Below are positions 1 through 10,950 of a DNA stretch of 64,000 nt, in pieces; the stretch's first letter is position 1; each line of letters begins with the position of its first letter. The notes beneath the pieces are model-generated. The model made no database searches and had not been told where the DNA came from. It was given only the letters and a program-made list of their open reading frames with translations. Position numbers and translations under genes: made by a program. Source of the stretch: Kalaharituber pfeilii (taxonomy: Eukaryota; Ascomycota; Pezizomycetes; Pezizales; Pezizaceae); assembly GCA_015179045.1 (NCBI GenBank), contig WHUZ01000015.1:682001-746000 (forward strand), given 5' to 3'.

Positions 1-801
1 GGTGAAGTATTAGAGGTGGTGGCAGTAACTCCTTCTGAGATGTCAGGTATGACGGAAGAGACCTGTGGCTCGAACCTGCTACTGGAACCTCCTTCTCACC
101 CCTCCCTTCTAGTGTTCAGACCCCAAACTTGCATGTGAGTTCTCCCATGGTCTCTTTTTATAGATCGCTCAGCTGCAGCCATGTCTCTCTATTTTCGTTC
201 CTCTTTTGCCTTTCTTTCTCGCTCTTTCGCTGCTAACTGCTTTGCATATCAGCTACTGCTGTCTTATCCTTAACTATTTTCGCACCTTCTGGAGTTTCTC
301 TTCCCTCTTTTCTGACCTTCTCTAGTGCTCTCTGTTCCGTTTTCAGCATCTCCCACTGTTTCTTTTCCTCTGCTTCTAGTGTTGCTTTGACTTCAGCTCC
401 AAACGGCATAGGAGCGAGTGTAACGTCATGGGGGCGCAGAGAACCACTTCCACTAGGTTGGCGAAAAAAGCACTTAACTAGCGAGGTTTACTAGCCGTCG
501 CATATGCACTCCATCGACCGGTTACCATGGTTGAGATTACCCCGTGACGGGGAAAGAAAGGCAAAAGAGGAACGAAACAGAGAGACATAGCTGCAGCTAA
601 GCGATCTATAAAAAGAGACCATGGGAGAACTCACATGCAAGGTTGGGGCTCGGGAAGACCTTTAGTTCATGAGATGGGAGGGTCTGAACACTAGAAGGGG
701 GGGTGAGAAGGAGGTTCCAGTAGCAGGTTCGAGCCACAGGTCTCTTCCGTCATACCTGACATCTCAGAAGGAGTTACTGCCACCACCTCTAATACTTTAC
801 C
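1..801. repeat. Large inverted repeat at the left window edge
   Basis: Bases 1-219 reappear, reverse-complemented and with small differences, at about 552-801. They enclose a spacer of about 330 bp. The left arm starts at base 1, so the repeat probably continues outside the window. Neither arm holds a convincing gene; the reading frame at 669-878 lies inside the right arm and looks incidental. The structure could be a fold-back element or two copies of one repeat in opposite orientation. Confidence 0.8.
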
Positions 802-1139
802 TACTTCAAGTCCTAGTATTCCTGAATCACCTGAGGAGCCTAGGGATACTGAAGATCAGATCAAGGGATGGAGATTAGCATGAGAACATGAACTACTTCT
901 ATATATTTGAAGGTGCACTGCATCCCATATGATCTCTATATACAATTATTGACTTTAAATAAAGAGGCCAGTACTAGATGGATGATGATTACTAGTTTTC
1001 TATATTCAATTCCTGATTTCAAGGATGTTGAGCTATGTTATATATAGGGAGGTCTCGATTTAGGTGAATGATGATGAATTTGGTTGTAAATACTAGGATT
1101 TTGATCTTTTTCCTTATTAGGATGGCAAATAAGTTATAA

Positions 1140-3340
1140 TGTTATGCAATTTCCCATAATAAGTAGTAGAGCAAGGAATGCATGACGAGGAGTGCCAAGA
1201 AAGTAGATCGTCACAGGGGGCAGGTCGTTACCGCATCGGGCACGCTAACCGGAAGCCGGAAAGCCCTGACTCGTCCTTATTGGAAAGCAACGGAGGCATT
1301 TATTTGGTGGTCGCCCTTGCTTCTTCTGACTTGAGATTCCACTACGTTTTTCAGAATTTGAAAAAAATGTGGCATCTACATTGGCAATGAAATCTCCAGT
1401 ATCCCTGACTGGAGGACGCATTTAGGATCCTCACCCTCAAAGGGGTTTAAGTTGTATGCAGCTGAGATATGTGAGTGCAGGGAATACATGATGCCCCTTG
1501 ATTAGTGGCTCGCCAGAAGCATCATTTAGAAGTGGTTGGCCTATTCAGAATTTCTCGGTATCTACATCTCATGTTGTCTGAAATATGGTTTGCACAGGAG
1601 TCAGAAGTTCTTCATTTGACAGTAAATTCTCCTGATTCTTTGAATACCTGGAGTCAATTGAAGGAGTTATTGATCGGTATGCAGGAATATACTATGGATA
1701 GCTCTGGCGAATCAGTGAAGAGAAAGATGCCATAGAATTGTTCGTATTCCTGCATGTCCACGATAGAAATTGAGAAGAGGATAGGGCTACGATGCAAGAC
1801 CTCGCATCAACAGTAATTCTGGTTAAGACAATGTTTGCTGCAAGGCGTTATAACTCTGACGGAGAGAGCTCGGACGCCATGATGGCGACCAAGGAAGACG
1901 CTCATAAACAAAGTGCGATATCTCACGATCGAGGGGTTTCCGACCGAGTCAGACCCGGATTACAAAGAGGGGGATGTCTACGAATTAGTACTTGGGATCA
2001 CCAATCTGGTACTAGAGAATTTCATACGCAAGGCAGGCCGGCGTAAAGTAAGACTAGTCAGGGAAAAAACAGATCATTTCCGATAACAGCCAGACCGGAG
2101 GATTCGAAGAGTTTGTTATGGTCGATCGGATTACAATTCTGGAAGATATGTGTTGATTATTGAAGCAAAAAAGGATACGCTTGGTGCAGCAATGAGCAGT
2201 TTCTATTGTTGCTGAGGATGTGGGAGACAGAAACCACAGAGGGGTCGTGTATGGTTTTGGAACTACCAGGGAACCCTGGAGAATACTAGTAATGAGCTAT
2301 GATGGTACATGATTTCAAGTGATGGAGAAAATGGATGTCCTGTTTGAGACAATGGAAGCACATGAAGGAAGATGAATTCAATTCTGGTAGACTGTATATA
2401 TATGGAGTTGAATAATGGAGAGGCTGTGGGGAAGGGCGTGGCTGTCACGGAATAGGTTTGACTAGTTTGCGGAAGATTCTGGTGGCAGACAATCCGGGAT
2501 TTTTATGGTTTACTTGCTTTTATGATAGTTTGTAGTTAGCGCGAGCAAGAGTTCGAAGTGAGGATGTCAGTGTGGTGAGAAAGCCCGATAAGATGGAAGT
2601 GATGAATGGGCAAGAAGTGGCAAGGAAATAGAGGGAATTCCGCATCAATTGGTGGCTTGTCCCGTCAGCATCCTTTCTATAATAGGAATTCAGCATGTGG
2701 TGGTAAAGCTGGACAAAATTTTGCCATAACCAGGACGGTTCGCGCAATGAGAATTTATGACATAGTGGTGGATTGACACGATATATCAATTGCTACTGTT
2801 GTGAACAGCCTTGACAGCGGTGGAGTCGTGGCACAATGGACGTGATGCGTTGCAACCACATGCGCTGGACTGATAGAATATCGGCTACCTTAGTCTGTCC
2901 GTAATTCTGGTCTGGTTTGTCCGTGTTCCAAACGTTCCAGGTCCACCAACGGAATTATAGAGTACGGTTTTCTTCGAATACTCTGATTGACACGATGACG
3001 ATAGATATGATGATCATGAGCGAGAGGAAGACTCAAAGTCTAGTTCGATATCGGCCGGTCGCCTAATCCAGGTCCACACTCTAGAATAGGTTCGATGTGG
3101 TCTGGTTCGAAAAGCAGCGTCGCTATGCACAAGCGAAAGGATTTGGACGGTCGACAAAATACTAATATGGATGAATTGGATATTGGCCTACCTATGGGAT
3201 GAAAACGTTGGATTGGACAGGATATGAGAAAGTATCAAAGCCAACGAGAGCAAAATGGGGAATTATGAGATATGATGGTGTGCAAATGGCATCCTGCCTG
3301 GGTTGCGCAAGCTTAGTTTAATGAAGTAGAGAATATGTTT
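1140..3340 (+). mobile_element. Eroded retroelement-like stretch (weak)
   Basis: Several short frames run in the same direction but are broken by stops and frame changes. The frame at 1505-1735 resembles a Gag helical region rich in W, L and Q. A Cys-containing stretch near 2110-2150 could be a decayed zinc knuckle. Around 3205-3320 a short DWTGYEK-like segment, then WHPAWVAQA before a stop, vaguely recalls the chromodomain end of Ty3/gypsy polyproteins. No reverse transcriptase motif and no paired LTRs were found. The call rests on general resemblance only. Confidence 0.22.
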
Positions 3341-6300
3341 GTTCAGGCTATACTACATCAAGCGACACCGGGGATGGTTTGATTTGGTATTTGTGAGGGA
3401 ATGAAAATGAAGTCCAGACTAATAAAGTATGGGCGTGTGAGAGATTTTAAAGCCAGCTGACGTCTGAGAGCGTTGCGCAGTTGGAATTGAAATTTGTGGT
3501 GTAGGTTATCTCCATTATACGCCAGCCAACGAATTCGTAGTTGAGTTGAGTGGGTTGAAGTGTGGAGCACAACGGACTTTTGCGCATAGCGGGGAGGCTG
3601 CCATACAGCAGTGAGAAGCAAGAGGCCTAGGACGAGGAAATACAGCGGGGAGTGGGATGCATTCTAAATTGGTTTGCGATATGGCATGACACGAATGTGA
3701 GTTGTTTAATGTAAGCATGAGTATGGGCAATGGACATCCACTCCCTTTTCCTTTTCTTTTCTGCATTTGATAATAATGTCTCGTATTTGGTAGATTCAGT
3801 CTGTAATTTTACGCCACAGAGATGACGATAACATACTTAGGTATGATACATATTTCCCTCCTCACCTCCGTCCATTGCACGCCTTGCATGTTTCGCTTAC
3901 TCTCTGCACATGCATGTGACAACTCGAATCTCATTTTCACATTTCCTTCGGCAGCCATATGTTTAGACCTTTTGCAGCTTGTAATATTTTCATTCATAGG
4001 GGGCCAGTCACAATGCGTTTCGGATCGGGTTGCAAGGACCCTTAAGCCCTTGAACCCTTGACCTTGGACCCTTGAAGAGTGGTCCCTTGCTGGAGCGGTT
4101 TGTCATATCCTGCAGTTGCGCATCATCACTGTTGGGAGGGAGCCCATTACGTCATTGAGTGAGAAAGTTGAAGGAGACGGGGAGTTAGAGACTTGAGGGA
4201 ATGGATTTCGTCTGAAAGTTCAACTGGGACCCATGGCTTTGCTCCAGACGGCCCCGCATCGTTGGCATTGCATTCAGGTGCATTGGCAAGCTGGCGAGAG
4301 CTGGGGTAATGCGGGGAGGGGAGGGGAGGGGAGGGATATGGAGTCGGGCAGGGAGGGTGCAGGTAAGAGGCTAAGGCAAGTATGAATGGAATTGCAGTGG
4401 GCAACGAACTGGCGGGAGTGGCTGGTAGCATTAACACGCATGTGGCAGGCGGTTAGTCTGGCAAGCAGAGGTGACGATGATGGACGCAATGAAGTAGATG
4501 ACGTTGATGCGCGGTTGTAGAGTCAACTCACCGGGAGGAGACTAGTGCAGTCGGTACCAGCATTTAGTGATGCAAAAATGGGGGCCGGTTATAGGCCGTG
4601 CAGGAGGTCAGTGACCTGGCGTGCAGCAGGGTATCCTGTCTCTTGAGAGGACAGTTTCGTAGGGAAAAACAGCAGCGCTTCTCTTTGGGGGCATGGGTCA
4701 ATAGCAACGTAGCAGCAGATGTCCACGGCCTTCAACCAACTCACGCTATTGCATCACTAAATGCTGGTAACGAGTACAGCTAATTGCGCATCGTAATAGA
4801 GCTACTGCATGTACTCCGCGTTACTGTAGGCATTGCATGATCGTATCATATGTAACTTACTTAGTATCTAGTCAACATCATGTCCTCAGCCGATCTCCTT
4901 GATGTAACTCCCTCAGGAACCCAGAAAACTATTAGCCGGATTCTTAGATTTACGGAGATGCTGACATACTCAATGAATCTCTCAGCAGTATCTTGCTGGT
5001 CATTTTTTTTCTTTTTTCGTTTGCTAACTTTCTCTGGCTCAACTGTAGATTCAGCGTGCCAAGATAGAATAAGTTGATATGAGGGTAAGGGGTGATGCTC
5101 GTACTCGCGATTTATCTTTGCTGACCGTTCTAAAAACAGAGTTGAGCCTGCTCGTCGTTCACCCGCTCGCTATTGCATCTGTCCCTCCCTTGACTTCCAG
5201 GCAGAATATTCATTGTGCCGAGTGCTATAAAAACTGATTGTTCCCTCAAACTGTTCACACGGTGAAACCAGCCATCATCAGTACTTCGTCTCCTACCCCA
5301 CCGGCTTTCTGTTTCCTTTCTTAGCTTCGCTCATGGACTGTCATTACGGATTTCGAAACCATGCACAATCAAGTCGGCCATGGCTAATCAACGAGAAACA
5401 ATGAACAATGAAAAAAAGAAAGATTATAGTATTCACACGAGCGTTAACACGAACTCACCTACCACCGACAAAACCCCCGTATACCCACAACCCCATATAT
5501 CCTCAAACTACTTGCTTTGTTTTGTAAGAGGTATAACCCCCTCGCTTTGGAAGTCAGGTTTCCTCCGCCGCCCATAATATAGATCTTGACCGTCTGGAAT
5601 CCTGTGTCTACAAAATACCAGTTTTTTAACAGCTATACACCCTCTCGCTTTGGAATTAACAGTCCAACTCAGCCAGGATTTCCTTCACCAACTACACTGT
5701 AGATCTGTTCCATCTGAATTCCCCATGTGCCCATAACTCCGATGCACTTACCAACTACTAATAAGAAAGATGACATAGGTATAAAACGCAAACAGCAGAG
5801 AAACGAAAAAAAGAAAAGGCACATGGGAATAGTTGATCTAACAGGGAGAAAAGTGAGATGGCGCATGGACTATTGAGAGGTCGCTGGCGGGGCTATACGA
5901 GTAACTGTTGGAGGGTGCGGGGGTACTGTTGAAGGGGCTGCTAGAGGGAGGCTTCGATGGGGTGGTGGATACAAGAGGAGGGGGAATTGTGTACTGTCGA
6001 ACTAACCTACAGCTTGGTGAAGTGGTCTGTCTGTTGTCTCGGTGATGAAAGTTACACGAGGCCATGGAAGAGTGCAGAGTTGAGGGCCCCAGTTCGATTC
6101 CGAGCGGGGAAGTAGGTGGTCCAACATCTTTTAGTAGGATGGACTGTAATGTTCCAGGTCTATCATCATATGATTTCACCGTTCCTAGTAAAATAAGGGA
6201 AACTTTTTTCATTTCTTCTATTTTTATTTTATTTTGTCTGTACGAATATTCATGTACATACTCGCTAGAGACCTAAAGATCGGGCTAGTGGTCTGTACAT

Positions 6301-7925
6301 ACCTTATGATCATATATATATATATAGATTGTGATGACCTTACACAATGGATGCAGATAAATATAGAGCCATTGGCTCCGGTTGAGTTTCGGTAGGACGG
6401 TGAAGTTTGCTTTGTCTGTTTGGATTAATTAAATTCGAACGACATCATCTATTTCAGGACAATAATCAACTAAGGCTATATAAACTGTGTACACAAACTC
6501 AGACCCCATTGTCATGAGCTTACAGCAGATTGTACTAGTAGTTCATATTCCGTATATACATTCTTCACAATGGCGCATCACATCTCACCCGTGATCGTTG
6601 CCTCAGAACAGATTTACAAACCTGTCCTTCTGATGGATTTCGATATTGAGCTGCTGCCAGTCAGCATGCCTGACACAATACTCCCTGCCCGCTCTTTGAC
6701 TGCTGTCACTCTTGCTTCGGCTCCAAACTCGGTTCCAGAAGCGCAATAAGTACTTCAGTTGTCCAAGACAGGAGACTGCATTGTGTGCCAATAACCCTGA
6801 CAGCTTTGGTTCTATGCCCAGCCTCGGGAGGCATTGCTTCAGTTTATCTGAGGAAGTAGCTAAGGATATCCTGAGTGACACAGATGACTTTTCCATGCAA
6901 AGGGCCTTGTGCGAGCCTGTCCCGTACTGCAAATGTGGGGAGTGAAAGACCTCCAGAGGATGCAATGGTACTCATCTATGGTTGGCAGCCGTACGGTGGC
7001 CCCCAAGAAGCCTAATATACATGTGAAGACAAGTCTCTTCCTCTGTCTTATCCAGCCCACCGTCAATTCGAAGAGGATCGAGTTGCAGCTGAAAGGGCTA
7101 TCCATTATTCACGAAAAGAGAGAGTCAGATAGATTTAGATGATTGGGCTTGAAATAATTCTACAGAAAGATGGCGAGCCAAAAAGAGAGAAATTCTGGTG
7201 CCCAGGGATGAGTGGACGTAAGCGGATAATGGCTGAGAATGCTTAGAAGAAGAGAGAGTAGAGGGCAAGGCAGTTTGCTGCAAAAGGAGTTGAAAGGAAC
7301 CAAAGGAACCAAAAGAACCAAAACGGTACCTAATTTGCAGCAGCTTAAATTAGAGAAAGAGGTCAAAATCAAGGACATAATTATGATGATAGATACGAGT
7401 AGCCTCGTCCCCAGGCTAAGATACGAGAAAGTATAATATTGAATCTTGGAATAATGTGGCTTAATGGCGCCCCGTTTCTGCGTAGAGTATTACGCCTCGC
7501 CGTTTCGAAATGAGATTTTTGCTTCAATTTTTACCTCCAACGAATGCTGAGCCTGCTTTGCAACATCGTGCTAAGACAAGACAGTTTAAGAATGGACAAA
7601 GAACGAAATGAAAGGATTACAAAAGAAATTGAAAAATCAAGAGAAGAGAAGCAAACCCTTGTTACCTGAAAGCCTCTCTTCAATTAATGTTACGGCCCCG
7701 GACCTGTTATAGCTCATAATCTTAGCTACTGCGATAGGCGTCTTATCCGTTGGAGAAGTAAAGACAAGGAAATCAAGATCATACAACCTACCAGCGGTAC
7801 TCATAACCTGTCCTCTCTTCTTCTGCCGATTTCTTTGACTCTCCTAAATTGCATTCAAAAATTGGTTCATCTTTACCAACCTTTGTCTCCATCTTTGGAT
7901 GTGTATGATATGCACTCTGGAGGAA
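3341..7925. other. Gene-free stretch with degenerate repeats
   Basis: No reading frame here shows a recognisable domain or a consistent splice model. Visible items are a run of five G-tracts at 4313-4335 that could form a G-quadruplex, and a diverged direct duplication of roughly 100 bp (about 5530-5620 and 5632-5745, both around a CTCGCTTTGGAA core). A B-box-like sequence (AGTTCGATTCC) near 6089 lacks the rest of a tRNA. The frames at 5838-6212 (-) and 6603-6965 (-) have no recognised similarity. Confidence 0.6.
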
Positions 7926-8140
7926 TACAGGTGACCCTCAGTCTCGAACCAGCCTACCGCTTAGCGGCTGACTAGCCACGAAGCAACCGCGTAGTGTGGA
8001 GTATCTTAGTCAGCAACTAAGCGGTTGTCTGGTTCGAGACTGGCTATAGTGAAGGAATGGACGAGATCGTTTGCGCATGCAGCAAACACGCCCTGGCTAT
8101 AATGTGAAAGTGAAGAACTTGTCAGAACTAATTAATTCAA
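7926..8140. mobile_element. TACAGGTGAC-family MITE remnant split by a fold-back element
   Basis: The left terminus TACAGGTGACCCT at 7926 and the internal GGCTATAGTGAAGG at 8042 match the family seen complete at 33975-34150. Between them sits a fold-back insert at 7939-8042 whose ends are CAGTCTCGAACCAG and its reverse complement. The right terminus of the host MITE is not found, so it is truncated or diverged. The insert is therefore younger than its host. Confidence 0.6.
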
Positions 8141-8748
8141 CTACAGGTAGAGTCTACTTGCGATAGTGAAATACCAGGGGATTGGTCACAGTACTGCCTT
8201 ATGTAAGGGAGTTTTTGCGGGTGCCAGGGATGCTCCCAGGGAACCATCAGGGATAGCTGTAGTCTCGTACCCAGCCACTACGGCGCGCATGAGACTAGGA
8301 TAGCTGCGCCACGCGCTAGAAAATCCCACAGAAGGGAATTTTACCCTGAGCCAGTCTCGTAACCAGCTCTGGAGCCTGGACATATTTGGGTCTGGATCCC
8401 TGGAGACGACCTCTTTTGGTCTCCCATCTATCTTCATCAGTTTCTATCCAATTTTCATTCTCAAAGCAGGAATCAATTCTACGAGTCGAATCATATGGCA
8501 AGCACAAATTAGGGAATATCTGAGCCCATTGAGTTGCAATCTATGCAATTGGAAGGGGCCCAATATTTCTATAGGATCCAAGCTAACATGAGAGCTGCAT
8601 TCCTGCATCTACGCCAGTAATCTCATGCGAAGCCCAGTACTGAGAATACCACTACTGCAACCAGACCAACCATTACTTACTAACAAACAACTGAAAATAC
8701 ACAAGTATCCTAGTTTCGTAACCAGACTTAGTCTGCGGTCCAAGTCTA

Positions 8749-9006
8749 GCATGTTTAAGTGGAAAGCGCCGACTTAGTGCATAAATTTGCTAGAATAGCA
8801 TACCAAACCTTCATCACGAGCCTAAAATTTCTGTCGTCAGGGTTCTTCAGTACCGTCGTCATTACTAGCAAGGCTATAACTCACCGGCGCTCTGTAGAAC
8901 CAGTTTGTAGCCAGGGTATCACCAGCCTGTTCCTCTGCGCTTAACCCAGTCAGTACGCTTTCTAAACCTCATCCACTCTAAATCGGCGTTTTCCACTTAA
9001 ACATGC
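8749..9006. mobile_element. 258-bp MITE with GCATGTTTAAGTGGAAA termini
   Basis: Near-perfect 28-bp inverted ends lie at 8749-8776 and 8979-9006 (outer part GCATGTTTAAGTGGAAA; two mismatches further in). The frame at 8759-8944 falls inside and is not a gene. It lies 38 bp inside the left end of the 2.2-kb element and so is nested in it. Confidence 0.75.
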
Positions 9007-9153
9007 CATACCCAAGTACAAGTATCCCTAACGAAGCAAAAATTCAACTGCACTTTCTGCCAGGCTCAGGGTTGTGCCACATGCGAAAAGACTTCAATTC
9101 CCGATGCATCCCTCGGTAACAAAAATTCCCTATAGAGTATCATCCGCAACGCC

Positions 9154-9322
9154 GTCTAGACGGCGCAGCCATGCCAAGCGTGGCGGTGCGCGACGTCTAG
9201 ACGGCATGGAGTAGACGGAAACCCCCGCTTCTATGTCTAGACGGCGCAGCCATGCCAAGCGTGGCGGTGCGCGACGTCTAGACGGCGTGGAGTAGACGGA
9301 AACCCCCCGCTTCTATGTCTAG
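9154..9322. repeat. 81/82-bp tandem repeat, two copies
   Basis: Units start at 9154 and 9235, and a partial third begins at 9317. The two full units differ by one substitution and one extra C. Each contains GTCTAGACGG twice, giving dense palindromic sites. The GC content is well above the surrounding sequence. Confidence 0.85.
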
Positions 9323-9876
9323 AACTTTGAACCGCTATAGCACCTCAATGAACACTCGGATTTTATTGTTAAAGGTATCTATTGACAGCTGAAAGTCTCT
9401 GACTTCTTCAAGAAATACACAAGAAGCATTGGCAAATGAAAGATCAGGAAGGAGTTGCAACCATCCTGCTAAGCCAATATCTTGGCGCCGATGCAACAAG
9501 GTTTGATGCGGCAAATGTGCATTATGACAAAAAGGTTGTATTCTCGTGCTAGCCTCTGTATGTTGACATCATACAAGTCTTTGCGATTCCTCAGAGAGTT
9601 CCATCTTCAACATGTAGTTAAGGCATAATTATATTTTTCTGATGTATAGCATTTGCATATTGCATTAGCTTTTCTAGATTTAATAGGACATGATCAAATG
9701 TCAAAAGATGCTCCACCATGAAACAATAAAATCCAACAAAGAACTTGTATTACTGGTAAGTCAATTTATTCTCCTACTAATTGGTGAGGCATCATCAACT
9801 GCAAAATCTTTCGTAGTCCACTACACAGTTGAAAAATGCAACACTCCTTCTTTTCTGACCCCTTGTCAGTTTAAAA

Positions 9877-10367
9877 TACAGTTACACCTTGCTATCATAC
9901 CGGACGACCGAAATCCAACACTTTCTGTCCGGTTTAACCTAGCGTCCAGTATAACAAATTTTGCAGGGGTGCCTGCCAGGGGGGTAAAGAACTTAGTAAG
10001 CCAATTGAGAGATACAATATGCCTGGAGACTGGTATTCCAGCAGGGTATTCTCTTCTCAATCTCTCAAGATATTGCAGAACTTTGAACATTGAATTCAAG
10101 ATATTGAGAATACTTCAATAATACCACTATAACATAACACACAGAAGGTACAAAAGAAGTTTCATGGTTGAGGCTGTCATCTGGTTCAGCTAGTTAGTTT
10201 GTATGTAATTTGAATTTAAAAGTCTATAGTTTTGTTGTCCGGTCCAGTTTAACTGGGTGTCCGGTATAGCTAAATTTTTGTATGTAAATTGCAAAAACCG
10301 TGAAGGGTCATCTGGTATAGCAAGGTTTCCGGTTTAACGAGGTCCAGTATAGCTAGGTAAAACTGTA
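9877..10367. mobile_element. Diverged CCGGTATAGCAAGG-family MITE (about 490 bp)
   Basis: The left end TACAGTTACACCTTGCTAT and the right end ending AGCTAGGTAAAACTGTA are diverged inverted termini of the family found nearly intact at 46304-47047. Internal motifs such as GTCCGGTTTAACC and GGTATAGCAAGGTTTCCGG repeat near both ends. It has no coding sequence and is inside the 8711-10950 nest. Its greater divergence points to an older insertion than the copy at 46.3 kb. Confidence 0.65.
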
Positions 10368-10950
10368 TTGCGGAAGGTCTTTTGAGCCATCTAGGCCGCA
10401 CCCTGGTTGAGTGGCTTGTTCGCAGGTCTAGACGGCGTTGCGGAAGTCTCTATTTACAGAACACAGGTATGGTTGTTGTACATAAATATGTAATAATAGT
10501 ATCAATAGTATAATAGTCAAGATATGCATGCTCCTTGGTTTGAGCAGCGTCTTTGCGGCGAGTTCGATATATCTCCATCAGAAGCTCGGACTACATGGCG
10601 TGAGGACCGAATTCATCTGGTCATCAGAACTTCAATAACAAAAATAGTTTGGAATCGGCCCTTCCTATTTCTATGATGTTACACTTCTAGAAAGTTCAAT
10701 TCACGAAGCCGCGCATGAGAGCAGGTATTCCGAATAAACGTGAGGTGCAGGGCACAATTCCAAATAGGAAATACCACAAGAAGTTAGGCTACTCACTCTT
10801 GGTCATTTCAATCTACGGAGTTACTTGTCTGTGCTTGTAGAACACTGCTTCAGAATTCGGAGCATTTTACTCTTCGAGGACCAGCTACCGCCGTGCTGAG
10901 GCCAATTCTCCACAAGTACCTCTGACTACCTAAGTCTGGTTACGAGACTA

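Larger units (their letters stand above)
9143..10443. mobile_element. Inverted pair of CCGCAACGCCGTCTAGAC termini
   Basis: The sequence CCGCAACGCCGTCTAGAC at about 9143-9160 recurs exactly inverted at about 10425-10443. It could mark a third nested element of about 1.3 kb that carries the tandem array and the CCGGTATAGC-type MITE. The inner part of the terminus is the 16-bp palindrome CGCCGTCTAGACGGCG. No coding capacity is seen. Confidence 0.5.
8711..10950. mobile_element. 2.2-kb inverted-repeat DNA transposon, non-coding, hosting nested elements
   Basis: The 20-bp ends at 8711-8730 and 10931-10950 are inverted copies of each other with one mismatch (core TCGTAACCAGACTTA). Both begin with TA at the outer edge, as expected for TA-targeting Tc1/mariner-like elements. 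The interior has no transposase; the 143-residue frame at 9690-10121 crosses another element's boundary and looks accidental. At least two smaller elements and a tandem array lie inside, so the original body may have been largely replaced. Single TCGTAACCAG motifs elsewhere (8344, 46060, 46160, 49453) suggest a wider family. Confidence 0.7.

Noticed and set aside
6060..6125. Possible tRNA around AGTTCGATTCC
   Set aside because: Only the B-box-like segment is convincing; stems of a cloverleaf cannot be drawn.
9154..9322. CRISPR-like direct repeats
   Set aside because: Two 81-bp head-to-tail units without unique spacers in a eukaryotic genome; this is a tandem duplication.
9690..10121. 143-codon frame in the transposon nest
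   Set aside because: It crosses the left end of the MITE at 9877 and has no transposase features.
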